Shown: positions 8,398 to 18,281, counted from the stretch's first letter. The stretch is 64,000 nucleotides of DNA from Haloplanus natans DSM 17983 (GCF_000427685.1 NZ_KE386573.1:2030938-2094937); one strand, 5' to 3'. The notes: generated from the sequence alone by a model not told the origin. Translations and numbers: made by a program.

Positions 8398-9665
8398 GCC
8401 TCGACGCGTTCATCACCGAGACCACCATCGAGGGCGACGACGACGGCCCACTGGCGGGTCGAACCGTCGCCGTCAAGGACAACATCTCGACCGAGGGCGT
8501 CCGGACCACCTGTGGCTCCGCGATGCTCGAGGAGTACGTGCCGCCGTACGACGCCACGGTCGTCGAACGCCTGAAGGCGGCGGGCGCGTCCGTCGTCGGC
8601 AAGACGAATATGGACGAGTTCGGGATGGGGACCACGACGGAGACGTCGGCGTTCGGCCCGACCAAGAACCCGGTCGACGAGTCCCGCGTCCCCGGCGGCT
8701 CTTCGGGCGGGAGCGCAGCCGCCGTCGCCGCCGGTGAGGCCGATTTCGCCCTCGGGAGCGACACCGGGGGATCGATCCGCTGTCCCGCCGCCTTCTGTGG
8801 CGTCGTCGGCATCAAGCCAACCTACGGCCTGGTCTCCCGGTACGGCCTCGTCGCCTACGCCAACTCGCTGGAACAGATCGGGCCGCTCGCGCCGACCGTC
8901 GAGGGGGCCGCCGAGGTACTGGAGGTCATCGCCGGGCCCGACGAGTGCGACGCGACCACCCGCGAGGAGGGTGCCGACGCCGCCTACGCCGACGCCGCCG
9001 ACGGGGACGTCGAGGGACTCACGGTCGGCGTTCCGACCGAACTGATCGAGGGCGCCGACGAACGCGTCGTCGAGACGTTCGAGGACGCCCTCGCCGGCCT
9101 CGAAGCCCAGGGAGCCGAGACCCACGAAGTGAGCCTCCCCTCGGTCGAACGCGCCGTGCAGGCGTACTACGTCATCGCCATGTCGGAGGCGTCCTCGAAC
9201 CTCGCGCGCTTCGACGGCGTGCGCTACGGGCCGAAGACGGAGACGGAGGGCAACTGGAACGAGGCGTTCGCACAGGTCCGCGAGGCGGGCTTCGGCGACG
9301 AGGTGAAACGCCGCGTCCTCCTCGGCACTTACGCGCTCTCCGCGGGCTATCACGACAAGTACTACGCGAAGGCACAGGATGCCCGTGCGTGGCTCAAGCG
9401 GGACTTCGACGAGGCGCTGTCCGAAGCGGACGTGCTGGCGTCGCCGACGATGCCCGTCCTCCCGTTCGAACTCGGCGAGAGCCTCGACGACCCGCTGCAG
9501 ATGTATCTCGCGGACGCCAACACGGTGCCGGTGAATCTCGCGAACCTGCCCGCTATCTCGGTGCCCGCGGGCGAGGCGGACGGCCTCCCGGTCGGTCTCC
9601 AGTTGATCGGCGGCGCGTTCGACGAGCGGACGCTCGTCCGTGCCGCGAGCGCCGTCGAAGCCTGA
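8394..9665 (+). CDS. gatA: Asp-tRNA(Asn)/Glu-tRNA(Gln) amidotransferase subunit A
   Basis: A 423-residue amidase-signature enzyme that hydrolyses glutamine and supplies ammonia to GatB. The Ser-cisSer-Lys triad is visible: Lys in TVAVKDNIS, cis-Ser in GGSSGGSAAAVAAGE, and the nucleophile Ser in GSDTGGSIRCPAAF. The length is somewhat short against bacterial GatA (about 480) but typical for haloarchaea. It starts within the gatC stop codon. No downstream gene is co-directional for the next several kb. Confidence 0.95.
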   Translation: MSLDAFITETTIEGDDDGPLAGRTVAVKDNISTEGVRTTCGSAMLEEYVPPYDATVVERLKAAGASVVGKTNMDEFGMGTTTETSAFGPTKNPVDESRVPGGSSGGSAAAVAAGEADFALGSDTGGSIRCPAAFCGVVGIKPTYGLVSRYGLVAYANSLEQIGPLAPTVEGAAEVLEVIAGPDECDATTREEGADAAYADAADGDVEGLTVGVPTELIEGADERVVETFEDALAGLEAQGAETHEVSLPSVERAVQAYYVIAMSEASSNLARFDGVRYGPKTETEGNWNEAFAQVREAGFGDEVKRRVLLGTYALSAGYHDKYYAKAQDARAWLKRDFDEALSEADVLASPTMPVLPFELGESLDDPLQMYLADANTVPVNLANLPAISVPAGEADGLPVGLQLIGGAFDERTLVRAASAVEA

Positions 9666-10218
9666 TACTGCCGGCTGTACTGGTTCGAGTCACGGCACGA
9701 ACGGACCACAAATCGAATCTTACGGGGGAGTTGGTAGGAGGTTCGAGGGTCACACGCGAGAGGCGTCTCGATTCGACCGGCGGCGCGTTCCCCCCGGAAC
9801 CGCGCCAACTCAGCTACCCGAAACGACGAAACGTCGTACCGGTGCCGAATCGAGTCGCCCACCCCCATCGGGGCACAGCACGGACATAACGTTACGCCCC
9901 GAGTTCTCAAAGATGATATTCGAAGGCGGCGCCGCGACCGGGCGGCGGATCGAAGACCGACTCGGAAACGGCCATCGATACCGTGGTTGGGGTGGAAATA
10001 TACGCCGCGGGGCAACGGATGTGTGGCTCACAGTACGTCCCCCAGGTCGTACGGACACGCGGCCGATCCTCCCCACCCGTTGGCCCCCAGTCGGCCGATT
10101 CGTCGCTGGCGGCGCGGACCGCCACGACCGGTCGTCGCGTCCGTGAATAGGGGCGATTCGGTATATAAAATCGATCCGCCGGTCTCGGCAGTGATAGCCG
10201 AGCGCCCGTCGGATCGGC
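9666..10218. other. Gene-free region between gatA and trkH
   Basis: About 550 bp between two convergent transcription units (gatA rightward, trkH leftward). Open frames exist on both strands but have arginine/proline-rich, frame-shadow composition and no recognisable domain. I see no RNA gene, repeat or element. A short run TATATAAA near 10161 could be a promoter without an obvious product. Confidence 0.4.
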
Positions 10219-11820
10219 CTACTGGCGCCAGTACTCCGGCGTGAGACAGACCAGTACCGGGAGGATTTCGAGACGGCCGAGCCACATCAGACCGATCATG
10301 AACAGCTTCGACGTGGCCGAGAAGTCGAGGTAGCCGCCCATCGGGCCGACGAGGCCGAACCCCGGGCCGACGTTGCCGAGGGTGGCCGTGACGGCGCTCA
10401 TCGCCTCCAGCACCGACAGCGAGAGGCCGATCCGCTCGGCGTCGAGAAAGAGCAGGGCCGTCCCGACGAAAAACATGACCAGATAGAGGACGGTGAAGGC
10501 GTAGATGCCTCGGATCGCCCGTTCGTCGACCGTCCGGCCAGCGAGGCGGACGGGGCGCACCGCCTCGGGATGGGCCGTCGTGAACAGCTCACGCCGGATC
10601 GATTTGAGGATGACGTACCACCGGACGACCTTGATCCCCCCGCCGGTCGAGCCGGCCGAACCGCCGACGAACATGGCAAAGAGGAGGAGATACTGTGCGG
10701 ACGGCCCCCACGCGTTGAAGTCGATGCTGGCGTAGCCCGTCGTGGTCACGAGCGAGACGATCTGGAAGACGGCGTGTCGCAGCGCCGGTTCGGCGTTGCC
10801 GATCAGCGTCGCCCGAACCCCGGCGAGATACGTCGAGTCGTAGGTCGCCTCCGGCGGGACGAACGTCGCCATGCCGTTCCCGACGAACAGGAGCGCGGCG
10901 ACCAGTCCCGTGAGCACGGCCATCACGCCGACGTAAAACCGGAACTCCGTGTCGCCGGGGAGCCGTTTCGGCTCGCCCGTCAACGCGTGCCAGAACAGCG
11001 CGAAGTTCGTCCCCGCGGCGATCATGAAGGGGACGATCAGCCACTGAACGGCCGCGGAGAAGGCCTCGATACTCCTGGCTTCGGGCGAGAACCCGCCGGT
11101 CGGCATCGTCGTCAGCCCGTGCGAGACGGCGTTGTACGCGTCCATCGCCGGCGCCATCCCGCCGAGGTGGAGCGCGTAGAGCAGGAGAATCTCCAGGACG
11201 GTGAACCCGAGATACGCGCCCCAGAGCGCCCGCGCCGTCTCCGCGATTCGGGGTGTGAGTTTCTCGATACCCGGTCCCGGCGCCTCGGCGTCGATCAACT
11301 GCGCGCCGCCGACCGAGAGTTCGGGAAGGATGGCCACCGCGAGGACGACGATTCCCATCCCGCCGAGCCACTGGGTGAGTTGGCGCCAGAGCATGATCCC
11401 GTGGCCGTGGGCGTCGAGCGAGATAGTACCGAGAACCGTCGCGCCCGTCGTGGTGAAGCCGCTCATGCTCTCGAACAGCGCGTTCGCGGGGTTCGCGAGC
11501 GTCGACGCGGGCGCCGTCGCCGGGACGAACCCCGGCAGACCGTACGCCTCGATCAGGTACGGGAGGGCGCCGATCAGCGAGACGGCGAGCCACGTCGCGC
11601 TGACCATCAGAAATCCCTCGCGAGCGCCGATATCGGGGTCGGGACGCAGGCGTTCTAGCCCGCCGCCGACGGCGACAGTCACGAGCATCGTCACGAGAAA
11701 GGGGACGACCGATTCGCCGTAGACGACGGCGACAGCCAGCGGAATCGCCAGCGGGACGGCGAGATATTTCAGCACGCTCCCGACGAGACTGAGGCTCGCC
11801 CGGTAGTCGACACGGACCAT
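10219..11820 (-). CDS. trkH: TrkH-family potassium uptake membrane subunit
   Basis: A 533-residue polytopic membrane protein of the TrkH/KtrB superfamily, the K+-conducting subunit. The four pore-loop regions can be picked out: SGFTTTGATV, THGLTTMPTGGFSPEA (read as SHGLTTMPTGGFS), a TTTGYASIDF block, and a final ATLGNVGPGFG. Each carries the selectivity glycine. About ten membrane helices are visible. The gene follows trkA by 56 bp on the same strand. K+ uptake is essential in salt-in haloarchaea. The ending ...LPVLVCLTPEYWRQ is typical of TrkH C-termini. Confidence 0.93.
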   Translation of the reverse strand: MVRVDYRASLSLVGSVLKYLAVPLAIPLAVAVVYGESVVPFLVTMLVTVAVGGGLERLRPDPDIGAREGFLMVSATWLAVSLIGALPYLIEAYGLPGFVPATAPASTLANPANALFESMSGFTTTGATVLGTISLDAHGHGIMLWRQLTQWLGGMGIVVLAVAILPELSVGGAQLIDAEAPGPGIEKLTPRIAETARALWGAYLGFTVLEILLLYALHLGGMAPAMDAYNAVSHGLTTMPTGGFSPEARSIEAFSAAVQWLIVPFMIAAGTNFALFWHALTGEPKRLPGDTEFRFYVGVMAVLTGLVAALLFVGNGMATFVPPEATYDSTYLAGVRATLIGNAEPALRHAVFQIVSLVTTTGYASIDFNAWGPSAQYLLLFAMFVGGSAGSTGGGIKVVRWYVILKSIRRELFTTAHPEAVRPVRLAGRTVDERAIRGIYAFTVLYLVMFFVGTALLFLDAERIGLSLSVLEAMSAVTATLGNVGPGFGLVGPMGGYLDFSATSKLFMIGLMWLGRLEILPVLVCLTPEYWRQ

Positions 11821-11876
11821 CGAAACGTTCGATCCATCGGTGGTTGACGGAGCGGCTTTAAACTGCTGACATCCGC

Positions 11877-13214
11877 CTACAACTGCGGTGTCACCTCGTC
11901 GACCACGCAGGCGTCGAGGAAGGCGACGACGTGGTCGTCGGGTTCGATAACGGTGTCGCCACGCGGCGTGATGAACCGATCGCCGCGGGTGATGGCGCCG
12001 ATGACGACGCCGGCTGGCAAGTCGGCCACCGACTCGTGGATTGGCCGGCCCGCGAGGACGCTCTCCTCGTCGATTTCCACCTCGAGCACCTCGGCTCGGT
12101 CGCTCTCGATGATGGCGACGTTCTCCGCGCCGCCGTCGCGGGTGAAGCGAGTGATCTCCTCGGCCACCACCTCGCGTGGGTTGACGCCCACGTCGACGCC
12201 CACCGTCTCGAACAGTTCGACGTACTCCGAGGCGTCGATGACCGCCACTGTCCGGTCGACGCCGAGTCGCCGCGCCAGTAGGGAGACGAGGAGGTTCTTC
12301 TCGTCGGAGTCGAGCGCCGCGACGAGGAAGTCGGCGTCGCCGACGTGTTCGCGCTCGAGGAAGTCGATGTCGGTCGCGTCGTTCTCCATGACCATCGTGT
12401 TCGGGAGGTCCTCGGCGAGTTGCCGGGCGCGCTCGGCGTCCTGTTCGATCAGTCGCGGCTTGAACCCGCGCTCACCGAGTAGACGGGCGACGTGGTAGCC
12501 GATTTCGCTCCCGCCGACGATCACCACCTCCTCCGCCGTGCCCGGGGGCTCGTCCGGGGCGATGGTGGTCGCGAACCCGCGGACTGCCTGGGGGTTCCCG
12601 ATCACCACCACCCGGTCGCGCTCGTTGAGGACCGACTCCCCCCGTGGGATCTCCAAGTCGTCGTCGCGGAGGATGGCCGCGAACGTGAGTTCCTCGAACC
12701 GATCCGCCTCGGCGACGGTCTGGTTCGTCACGGGACTGCCCGTCGGAATCTCGAACTCAGCCATCTGGACCCGCCCACCGGCGAAGGAGTCCACGTCGCG
12801 GGCGGCCGGGATGCCGACCACGCGGACGATTGATTCGGCCGCCAGCAGGTTCGTACAGACGATGAAGTCGATGCCGAACGCGCGTTCGGAGCGCTCCCAC
12901 GTCCGGAGGTACTCCGTGTTCTTCACGCGCGCGACGGTGAACGCGTCGCTCACGGCGCGGGTCGTCGCACAGATGACGATGTTCGTCTCGTCGTCGTCGG
13001 TGCTCGCGATGACCATGTCGGCCTCGTCGACGCCCGCCTCCTCCAGCGTCGACAGCGACGTGCCGTCGCCCTGGACGGCCAGTACGTCCAGTGAGTACGT
13101 CAGTTCCTCGACCCGGTCGCCGTCTTCGTCCACCACGACGATGTCGTGGGTGCCGGCCAGGTCGGCTGCGATGCTCGACCCGACCTGCCCCGCCCCGACG
13201 ATGATCACGTGCAC
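11877..13214 (-). CDS. trkA: Trk system potassium uptake regulatory subunit TrkA
   Basis: A 445-residue cytosolic protein with two RCK (KTN) units. The first NAD-binding motif is IIVGAGQVGSSIA (residues 4-16), with an acidic ribose-binding strand end (VVDEDGD). The second is VVIVGGSEIGYHVA near residue 229. Each is followed by a TrkA-C (RCK_C) domain, the last ending VIEPDDHVVAFLD. It gates TrkH by binding nucleotides. It lies directly upstream of trkH in one operon, and 65 bp downstream of the SRPBCC gene on the same strand. Confidence 0.93.
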   Translation of the reverse strand: MHVIIVGAGQVGSSIAADLAGTHDIVVVDEDGDRVEELTYSLDVLAVQGDGTSLSTLEEAGVDEADMVIASTDDDETNIVICATTRAVSDAFTVARVKNTEYLRTWERSERAFGIDFIVCTNLLAAESIVRVVGIPAARDVDSFAGGRVQMAEFEIPTGSPVTNQTVAEADRFEELTFAAILRDDDLEIPRGESVLNERDRVVVIGNPQAVRGFATTIAPDEPPGTAEEVVIVGGSEIGYHVARLLGERGFKPRLIEQDAERARQLAEDLPNTMVMENDATDIDFLEREHVGDADFLVAALDSDEKNLLVSLLARRLGVDRTVAVIDASEYVELFETVGVDVGVNPREVVAEEITRFTRDGGAENVAIIESDRAEVLEVEIDEESVLAGRPIHESVADLPAGVVIGAITRGDRFITPRGDTVIEPDDHVVAFLDACVVDEVTPQL

Positions 13215-13279
13215 GCCGGATCGCTCCTACCCATGCGCCCCTCTGCGGGCGCCCACCGTTTCACGATTTCGCTTACCTC

Positions 13280-14010
13280 CTACACTCCGCCCGGCACCTC
13301 GTGGACGACGAGTTCCACCTCGCGGCACCGACCCTCGATATCCGCGACGATGCGCTCGACGACGCGTTCGGCCTCCTCGACGAGGATGGGTTTTATTTTT
13401 CCGACCACCCAGTCCAGCGAGACGAACCGCGGGAGATCGAGCATACCGCCGCCGACGGAGTCGGGGTCGAACTCGACTTCGAGGTGGACGCGACACGCCA
13501 CCTCGGCGTCCGCGGGCAGCCCCGGGGGCACCGAATCGAGGGGTTCGACCCGCCAGTTCCCGTAGGCGTCGAGGTCCTTGGTCACCCGCCAGTCGAGGCG
13601 GGCCGGCGAGTCGGCGTCCGTCACTTCCGTGTGGGCGGTGTAGGAGAGTTTCCACCACGCGAAACGCAGGCGGTAGCGCGTCCCCGGCGACCCGTCGCCG
13701 TCGGCTGTGACGCCCGTCAGATACTTCGAATACCGGGCGTAGCGCGGAAAGTCCACGAGGAAGTCGTACACCTCGTCGGGCGGGAGGCAGACGACAGTGC
13801 TGACGTGGATGCGGTCCACGGGGAGTCGTTGGCCCGGATCGTGGTAAGCGTTCCGCGCCGTTCTCGCCTGGTCCGGATCTTCGGCCGCGGCCGCGTCGCC
13901 AAAGACCGACGCGGCGCCGAGGGCGACGTACCGAGGAAGGCGGCGGGAAACCAGCCGAGCGGCCCTCTCGTGAGGAGGACGACCGGCATCCCGAGCAGCG
14001 CGTAGAGCAC
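13280..14010 (-). pseudogene. SRPBCC (START-like) family protein, frameshifted near its N-terminus
   Basis: The C-terminal 190 residues are a clear SRPBCC/polyketide-cyclase-like ligand-binding domain: VDRIHVSTVVCLPPDEVYDF, FPRYARYSKYLTGV, RYRLRFAWWKLSY, DWRVTKDLDAYGNWRVEPL. In this frame the sequence before RRLPRYVALGAASVF is Arg-rich and implausible. The adjacent frame instead reads VLYALLGMPVVLLTRGPLGW from a GTG at 14010, a natural membrane-anchor start. The two halves overlap around 13930-13960, implying a one-base indel there (true mutation or sequencing error). A continuous but odd frame also exists from 14107. Function is unknown. It sits between dabA and trkA on the same strand. Confidence 0.6.
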
Positions 14011-14179
14011 GCGTTCGGACTCCCGCGTCGTGGTCGGTGCTGATCCGCGGGACGCAACTCGGCCTCGCGGGGTCGATGGCGACGCTTCGCGGTACGCTCG
14101 CCGTCATCGACGCCCCGGAGACGGGGTAACCGGCGGCGTTGCGGGCGCGGTAGAACGGAGCCGCCGACGGTCGAGACCG

Positions 14180-16591
14180 TCAGTCGTCGGCGACGGGCGC
14201 CGCCGGTTCCGGGCTGGCTTCCGGGCGGTCCGAAATCGGCGTCCACGCGAGGTCGCCCGCGTAGTGGAACGCGCGGTGGTCCTGCTCCGGGTCGACGACG
14301 GTCAGCGAGAGCCAGCCGTTGTCGAGGAGGCCGGCCACGTTCGCGTGGTCGGCCAGCGTATCGGTGACGCGGTCGACCGGCGCGTGGATCACCGTCGAGA
14401 GGCGGAGCGGCTGATGGTAGGGTTCGTCGGCCACGCTCCACAGCGACTGGCGCGGAAGGCCAGTCAGCAGGTCGCCGCCGTTGCCCTGGTAGACGCCGAC
14501 GTTGCCGACGGGGTTCTGGGTCACCTTCGACCCGCTCCCGTAGGCCGCGTTGTCGACTGTCGCGAAGTAGTACTGCGCGTTGATCCACTGGGTGACGACC
14601 ATCGGCCCGGTCAGGATGGCTTCGAGGGCGTCGCCGTCGGGGTCGGTCCGCCAGTCGTAGGAGTGGAGAAAGGTCCGGCCGTCCAGATCCAGGTCGTCGG
14701 TGAGCGCGCGCGGGCCGACGACGAAGCCGGCGTTGCCGGCCAGCCCCCACTCGGGGCGTGTCTCGGCCCAGTCGGCGGCGCGGCGCTCGGTTTCGTGGAC
14801 GGCCGCGTCGGCGTCCGCGCCCATGTCGCCCGCACGTTCGGCGGCCGCCCCGGCGCGGGCCGTCGCGAGGTCCGCGCGGAGTTGTTCGATGTCGTCGGCG
14901 TGTGTCTCGGGAACGTCGCCGGCGTACAGTTCGATTTCGTCGGTCGTCGTGTTGTGCTCGGCGGCGACGAAGACGGTGTCCGCGGGCACGTCGATGTCGC
15001 GGTCACGGAGGTGCGTTTTGACCGCCTCGTCGTTGCAGATGGCGGCGAGGACGCGGGCGTTCGGCCCCCCGGCCGAACCGGCGCAGGCGCCACAGTCGAG
15101 GCTGGAGTCGAACGGGTTGTTCGCCGTCTCACTGGCGTGGCCGGTGAAGACGACGATACGGGCGAACGCCTCCCAGCCCATGCAGTCGAAGGCCGTCGCG
15201 GCGTAGTCGACCTTCTCCTCGAGCGTGAGGCCCTCGCGGAGTTCGGTGACGGCATCGGGGTTGTAATCGACCGTCGGCGCGCAGAACTCGTGAGTGTCTG
15301 GAATCCGGTCGCCGATAGCGTCGCGAAGGTCGTGGACACGCCCGGGAATCAGCGTCCGCGCGGCCAGGGTGGCCCCGTAGCCCGCGCCCGCGCCCTCGAC
15401 GAAGCTGAACGCCGTCGCGGCGTTGGCTTTGAGGCGTTTCACCGCCGTCGTCCCGGCGTCGAGCGCGGCGTGCCAGCGGTCGTGGGTGTCGCACTCGCCG
15501 TCGGTCGTCGTCGGCCGCTCCGAGATGCGGTGGTCGGCGTCGAGGATTGGCGGACAGGCGTCGACGGTCACGTCCGAATCGTAGCCGGCGTAGCGCATCG
15601 GCACGCCGAAGAAGCCGGCGTAGCCGTGGGTTTCGTAGTCGCCAGCGGCTTCGACGTGGCGACGGATGATTTCCGAGCGCGTGTCGATACAGAAGACGAG
15701 TTGGGCGTCCGGGCGGCCGTCGTCCGCCTCCGTGACCGACGCGCTCGCGTCGGTGAGGGCGTCGACCAGTTCGTCGCGGTAGGTCGCCTCCCACGCCGTC
15801 AGCCACACCTCTGGGAGCGGGACGGCGCCGTCGGAAGCGTCCGTGCCCTCGGCCTCGTCTACGGACGCAACGAGGGGCGCGTCGAACTGGTCGACAAGCG
15901 CCAGACGGACCGCCAGATAGCCCGAGAGCGTGATCGGATACGCCGACTGCCAGGCGTCGTCGTCGGCCGCGCGGCGTTTCAGAAAGCCCGTCCATCCGGG
16001 GAGCGCGGCTAGCTGGAACTCGAAGATGTCCTGCCACTCGCCGACCGGCTTCGCGTCGAGGTAGTCGCGGATGGCGTCGACGGGGCGGTCGGGAAGGGCG
16101 GCGATGGCGTCGCCATTTGGAACCTCGTCGTCGTGGGGCGCGACGGTGCGAAACGCCGCGTAGAACCCCCGCTCGCGGTTCGGCATGGGCCACTCCGCGC
16201 GCCCTTGGTCCATGAAGGCCGCCAGCCACTTCGTCAGGACGGCGTCGACCCGGTCGGTGGCCGTCGTCGCGTCGGGCGTCTCGGCCGGCGACTCGGCGGC
16301 CAGCCGGTCGAGCGACGCCTCGGGGTCGGCATCGTAGCCGTGCGCGGTCAGTTCGGCCGCGAGCAGTTCCGGATCGATCCGCCCGTCCGCCAGCGCGTGA
16401 CGGAAGACGTCAGCGCTCGGGTAGCCGTCGCCGCCGAGCAGCCGTTCGGCGTCGGCGACGGCCTCGTGGAACGGCCGGTCCTCGAAGCCGGCGAGCGGGT
16501 TGGCCGTGACGAACGAGTGGAGCGGCCAGACGGAGCCGACCGCGTCGGCTGCCGCGTCGATACTCTCCTCGATGGCGGGGTCAGTACTCAT
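14180..16591 (-). CDS. dabA: DabA, inorganic carbon uptake subunit (DUF2309/UPF0753)
   Basis: An 803-residue DUF2309 protein. In bacteria DabA is the cytoplasmic, zinc-containing, carbonic-anhydrase-like half of the DAB dissolved-inorganic-carbon pump. Opening motifs are VWPLHSFVTANPLAGFEDRPF. The beta-carbonic-anhydrase-like site is FCIDTRSEIIRRH (Cys301, Asp303, Arg305), with His485 (TGHASETANNPF) and Cys500 (SLDCGACAGSAGGPNAR). The C-x-D and H-14x-C spacings equal those I recall for the Halothiobacillus enzyme (C351/D353 and H524/C539). All putative ligands are therefore present. Its start overlaps the end of dabB by 11 bp. Confidence 0.9.
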   Translation of the reverse strand: MSTDPAIEESIDAAADAVGSVWPLHSFVTANPLAGFEDRPFHEAVADAERLLGGDGYPSADVFRHALADGRIDPELLAAELTAHGYDADPEASLDRLAAESPAETPDATTATDRVDAVLTKWLAAFMDQGRAEWPMPNRERGFYAAFRTVAPHDDEVPNGDAIAALPDRPVDAIRDYLDAKPVGEWQDIFEFQLAALPGWTGFLKRRAADDDAWQSAYPITLSGYLAVRLALVDQFDAPLVASVDEAEGTDASDGAVPLPEVWLTAWEATYRDELVDALTDASASVTEADDGRPDAQLVFCIDTRSEIIRRHVEAAGDYETHGYAGFFGVPMRYAGYDSDVTVDACPPILDADHRISERPTTTDGECDTHDRWHAALDAGTTAVKRLKANAATAFSFVEGAGAGYGATLAARTLIPGRVHDLRDAIGDRIPDTHEFCAPTVDYNPDAVTELREGLTLEEKVDYAATAFDCMGWEAFARIVVFTGHASETANNPFDSSLDCGACAGSAGGPNARVLAAICNDEAVKTHLRDRDIDVPADTVFVAAEHNTTTDEIELYAGDVPETHADDIEQLRADLATARAGAAAERAGDMGADADAAVHETERRAADWAETRPEWGLAGNAGFVVGPRALTDDLDLDGRTFLHSYDWRTDPDGDALEAILTGPMVVTQWINAQYYFATVDNAAYGSGSKVTQNPVGNVGVYQGNGGDLLTGLPRQSLWSVADEPYHQPLRLSTVIHAPVDRVTDTLADHANVAGLLDNGWLSLTVVDPEQDHRAFHYAGDLAWTPISDRPEASPEPAAPVADD

Positions 16592-18050
16592 CGTATTCCT
16601 CCGTAGTGGTCAACAGCGTGTCAGATGCCGGGTGGCTAGCGTTCAACAGCGCGACGTACAGGCGAGTGCTGTGTCGGTAGACGCCGCTCTCGACGGCAAG
16701 ATACGCGGCGACAAAGGCTGCGGCGACGAGTCCGTGAACGGGCGTCAATGCTGCGTGCTGGCCGACCGCGGGGAGGCCGGCCAGTGCGCCCTCGATCAGA
16801 CGGTAGATGCCCGCGTAGACGGCGAGCGCGGGGAGGGCGACCAGCGGAACCCCGCCGTAGCGAACCGCGGCCGGCAGATCGGCCCGCACCACGACGCCGC
16901 GGGCGGCCTGCAGAACCGTCAGGACGACCAGCAGCGTGAGCAGGAGGCCGCTCCCCTCGCCTTTGCCCGTGAGGGTGGCGAACAGAGCGCCGCCCGCGAG
17001 CGCGGTGAGGGCGACGACGGCGAGGCCGAGGGGACCCGTTCCGTCCCCAGTCGTCCCCGTTGGACTCCCGTGTTCTACCCGGCTCCCCGACGCGAGGAAC
17101 TGGTACGCCTTGTAGAACCCGTGCAGAATCAGGTGGGTGACGGCGGCGCTGAAAAAGCCCAGCCCGGCCTGCACGATCATGAATCCCATCTGGCCGACGG
17201 TCGAGCAGCCGAGTTTGCTCTTGATATCCGGCCGAACGGTTTTCAGGAACTTTCCGAGCAGCGCGCTCGTCGCGCCAACGAGGACGACGGCGAGCATGAC
17301 GCCGGCGTCGACGGTGACGACCGGCGCGAACCGGGTTAGGAGGATGCCGCCGGCGTTGACGAAGCCGGCGTGCATCAGTGCCGAGGCGGGCGTCGGCGCC
17401 GTCATCGACGAGAGCAGCCACGTGTGGAAGGGGACGAGCGCCGACTGGATCATCGCCGCCAGCAGGAGCGCGCCGGCGGCGGCGAGCACGGCCGGCGACG
17501 AGTCGACGGCCGACGCGACGCCGGAGACGGTCGTTACCCCGGTGTCCCACCACAGGATCAGGAGGGCAACGGCGAGCGACGCGCTACTCCCGAGGAAGTA
17601 CCGGCGAGCAAGCGAGGCCGCCGCCTCCGCCTGGGGCCAGCCGTTCGCGTGACCGATCAGGCCCGCCATCACCAGCCCCATCGCGAGCCACGCGATTCCG
17701 AACAGGGCGAGGTGGTCGGCCGCGACCAGCACCATCACGATCAGGGTGAACGCGAACACGCGTCCGAAGAACTGATCGACGGCCCACTCGCCCGCCATGT
17801 AGCGCCGCGAGTAACTGTGGACGATGCCGCTGAAGAAGGTGACTGTCACCCACATCACGGTGGTCAGCCCGTCGACAGCGAGCCCCGGGAGCGCCCACGG
17901 CTCGCCGCTCCGGAACTGGGCGACGAACGCGACGAGGCTCGCGAGCCACAGGAGCCACACGAGTCGCGTCAGCGTCCGGGGCACGCGTGACGCCGTCTCG
18001 GTCGGTGTCGGAAGCTGTCCTACGATCGTCGTCTGCGTTTGATCCGTCAT
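16581..18050 (-). CDS. dabB: DabB, proton/cation-conducting membrane subunit (NuoL/MrpA-like)
   Basis: A 489-residue polytopic protein of the NADH-dehydrogenase ND5/NuoL/MrpA antiporter family. Typical blocks are GIVHSYSRRYMAGE, SALVPFHTWLLSSMTAPTPA (the proton-channel helix with conserved His and Pro), ALMHAGFVNAGG, LGCSTVGQMGFMIVQAGLG and HLILHGFYKAYQFLASGS. No other complex I or Mrp subunit is adjacent. Pairing with DUF2309 is the hallmark of DabB, which couples an ion gradient to carbon uptake by DabA. The coupling ion (H+ or Na+) in this halophile is unknown. An AT-rich promoter region lies upstream (about 18110-18180). Confidence 0.88.
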   Translation of the reverse strand: MTDQTQTTIVGQLPTPTETASRVPRTLTRLVWLLWLASLVAFVAQFRSGEPWALPGLAVDGLTTVMWVTVTFFSGIVHSYSRRYMAGEWAVDQFFGRVFAFTLIVMVLVAADHLALFGIAWLAMGLVMAGLIGHANGWPQAEAAASLARRYFLGSSASLAVALLILWWDTGVTTVSGVASAVDSSPAVLAAAGALLLAAMIQSALVPFHTWLLSSMTAPTPASALMHAGFVNAGGILLTRFAPVVTVDAGVMLAVVLVGATSALLGKFLKTVRPDIKSKLGCSTVGQMGFMIVQAGLGFFSAAVTHLILHGFYKAYQFLASGSRVEHGSPTGTTGDGTGPLGLAVVALTALAGGALFATLTGKGEGSGLLLTLLVVLTVLQAARGVVVRADLPAAVRYGGVPLVALPALAVYAGIYRLIEGALAGLPAVGQHAALTPVHGLVAAAFVAAYLAVESGVYRHSTRLYVALLNASHPASDTLLTTTEEYDEY

Positions 18051-18281
18051 CGGTTGATCCGTTCACGACCGCAATGATTCCGGTCGCCTTCACCCACTAC
18101 TGCGAACGTACTGCCTATTAATACTATCTATATTACCAAATCGTTCTCGGAAAGGAGTATCATAGAACATTATGGTTATATTCGTGCGATTGATTGACAC
18201 GGGACGAGCGACGGCTCGCCACAGGGGGAGTCGTCTCCCGGTGGTGTATCGACCGGAGCGTTCGCGAATCCAGTCTAGAAA

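Noticed and set aside
9680-9760. tRNA-like GGTTCGAGTC and GGTTCGAGGG blocks after gatA
   Set aside because: No matching acceptor, anticodon or D arms could be folded around either block.
14030-16012. 660-residue plus-strand open frame opposite dabA
   Set aside because: It is the antisense shadow of a GC-rich gene: Arg/Gly/Val-rich, no domain, while the minus strand encodes a full DUF2309 protein.
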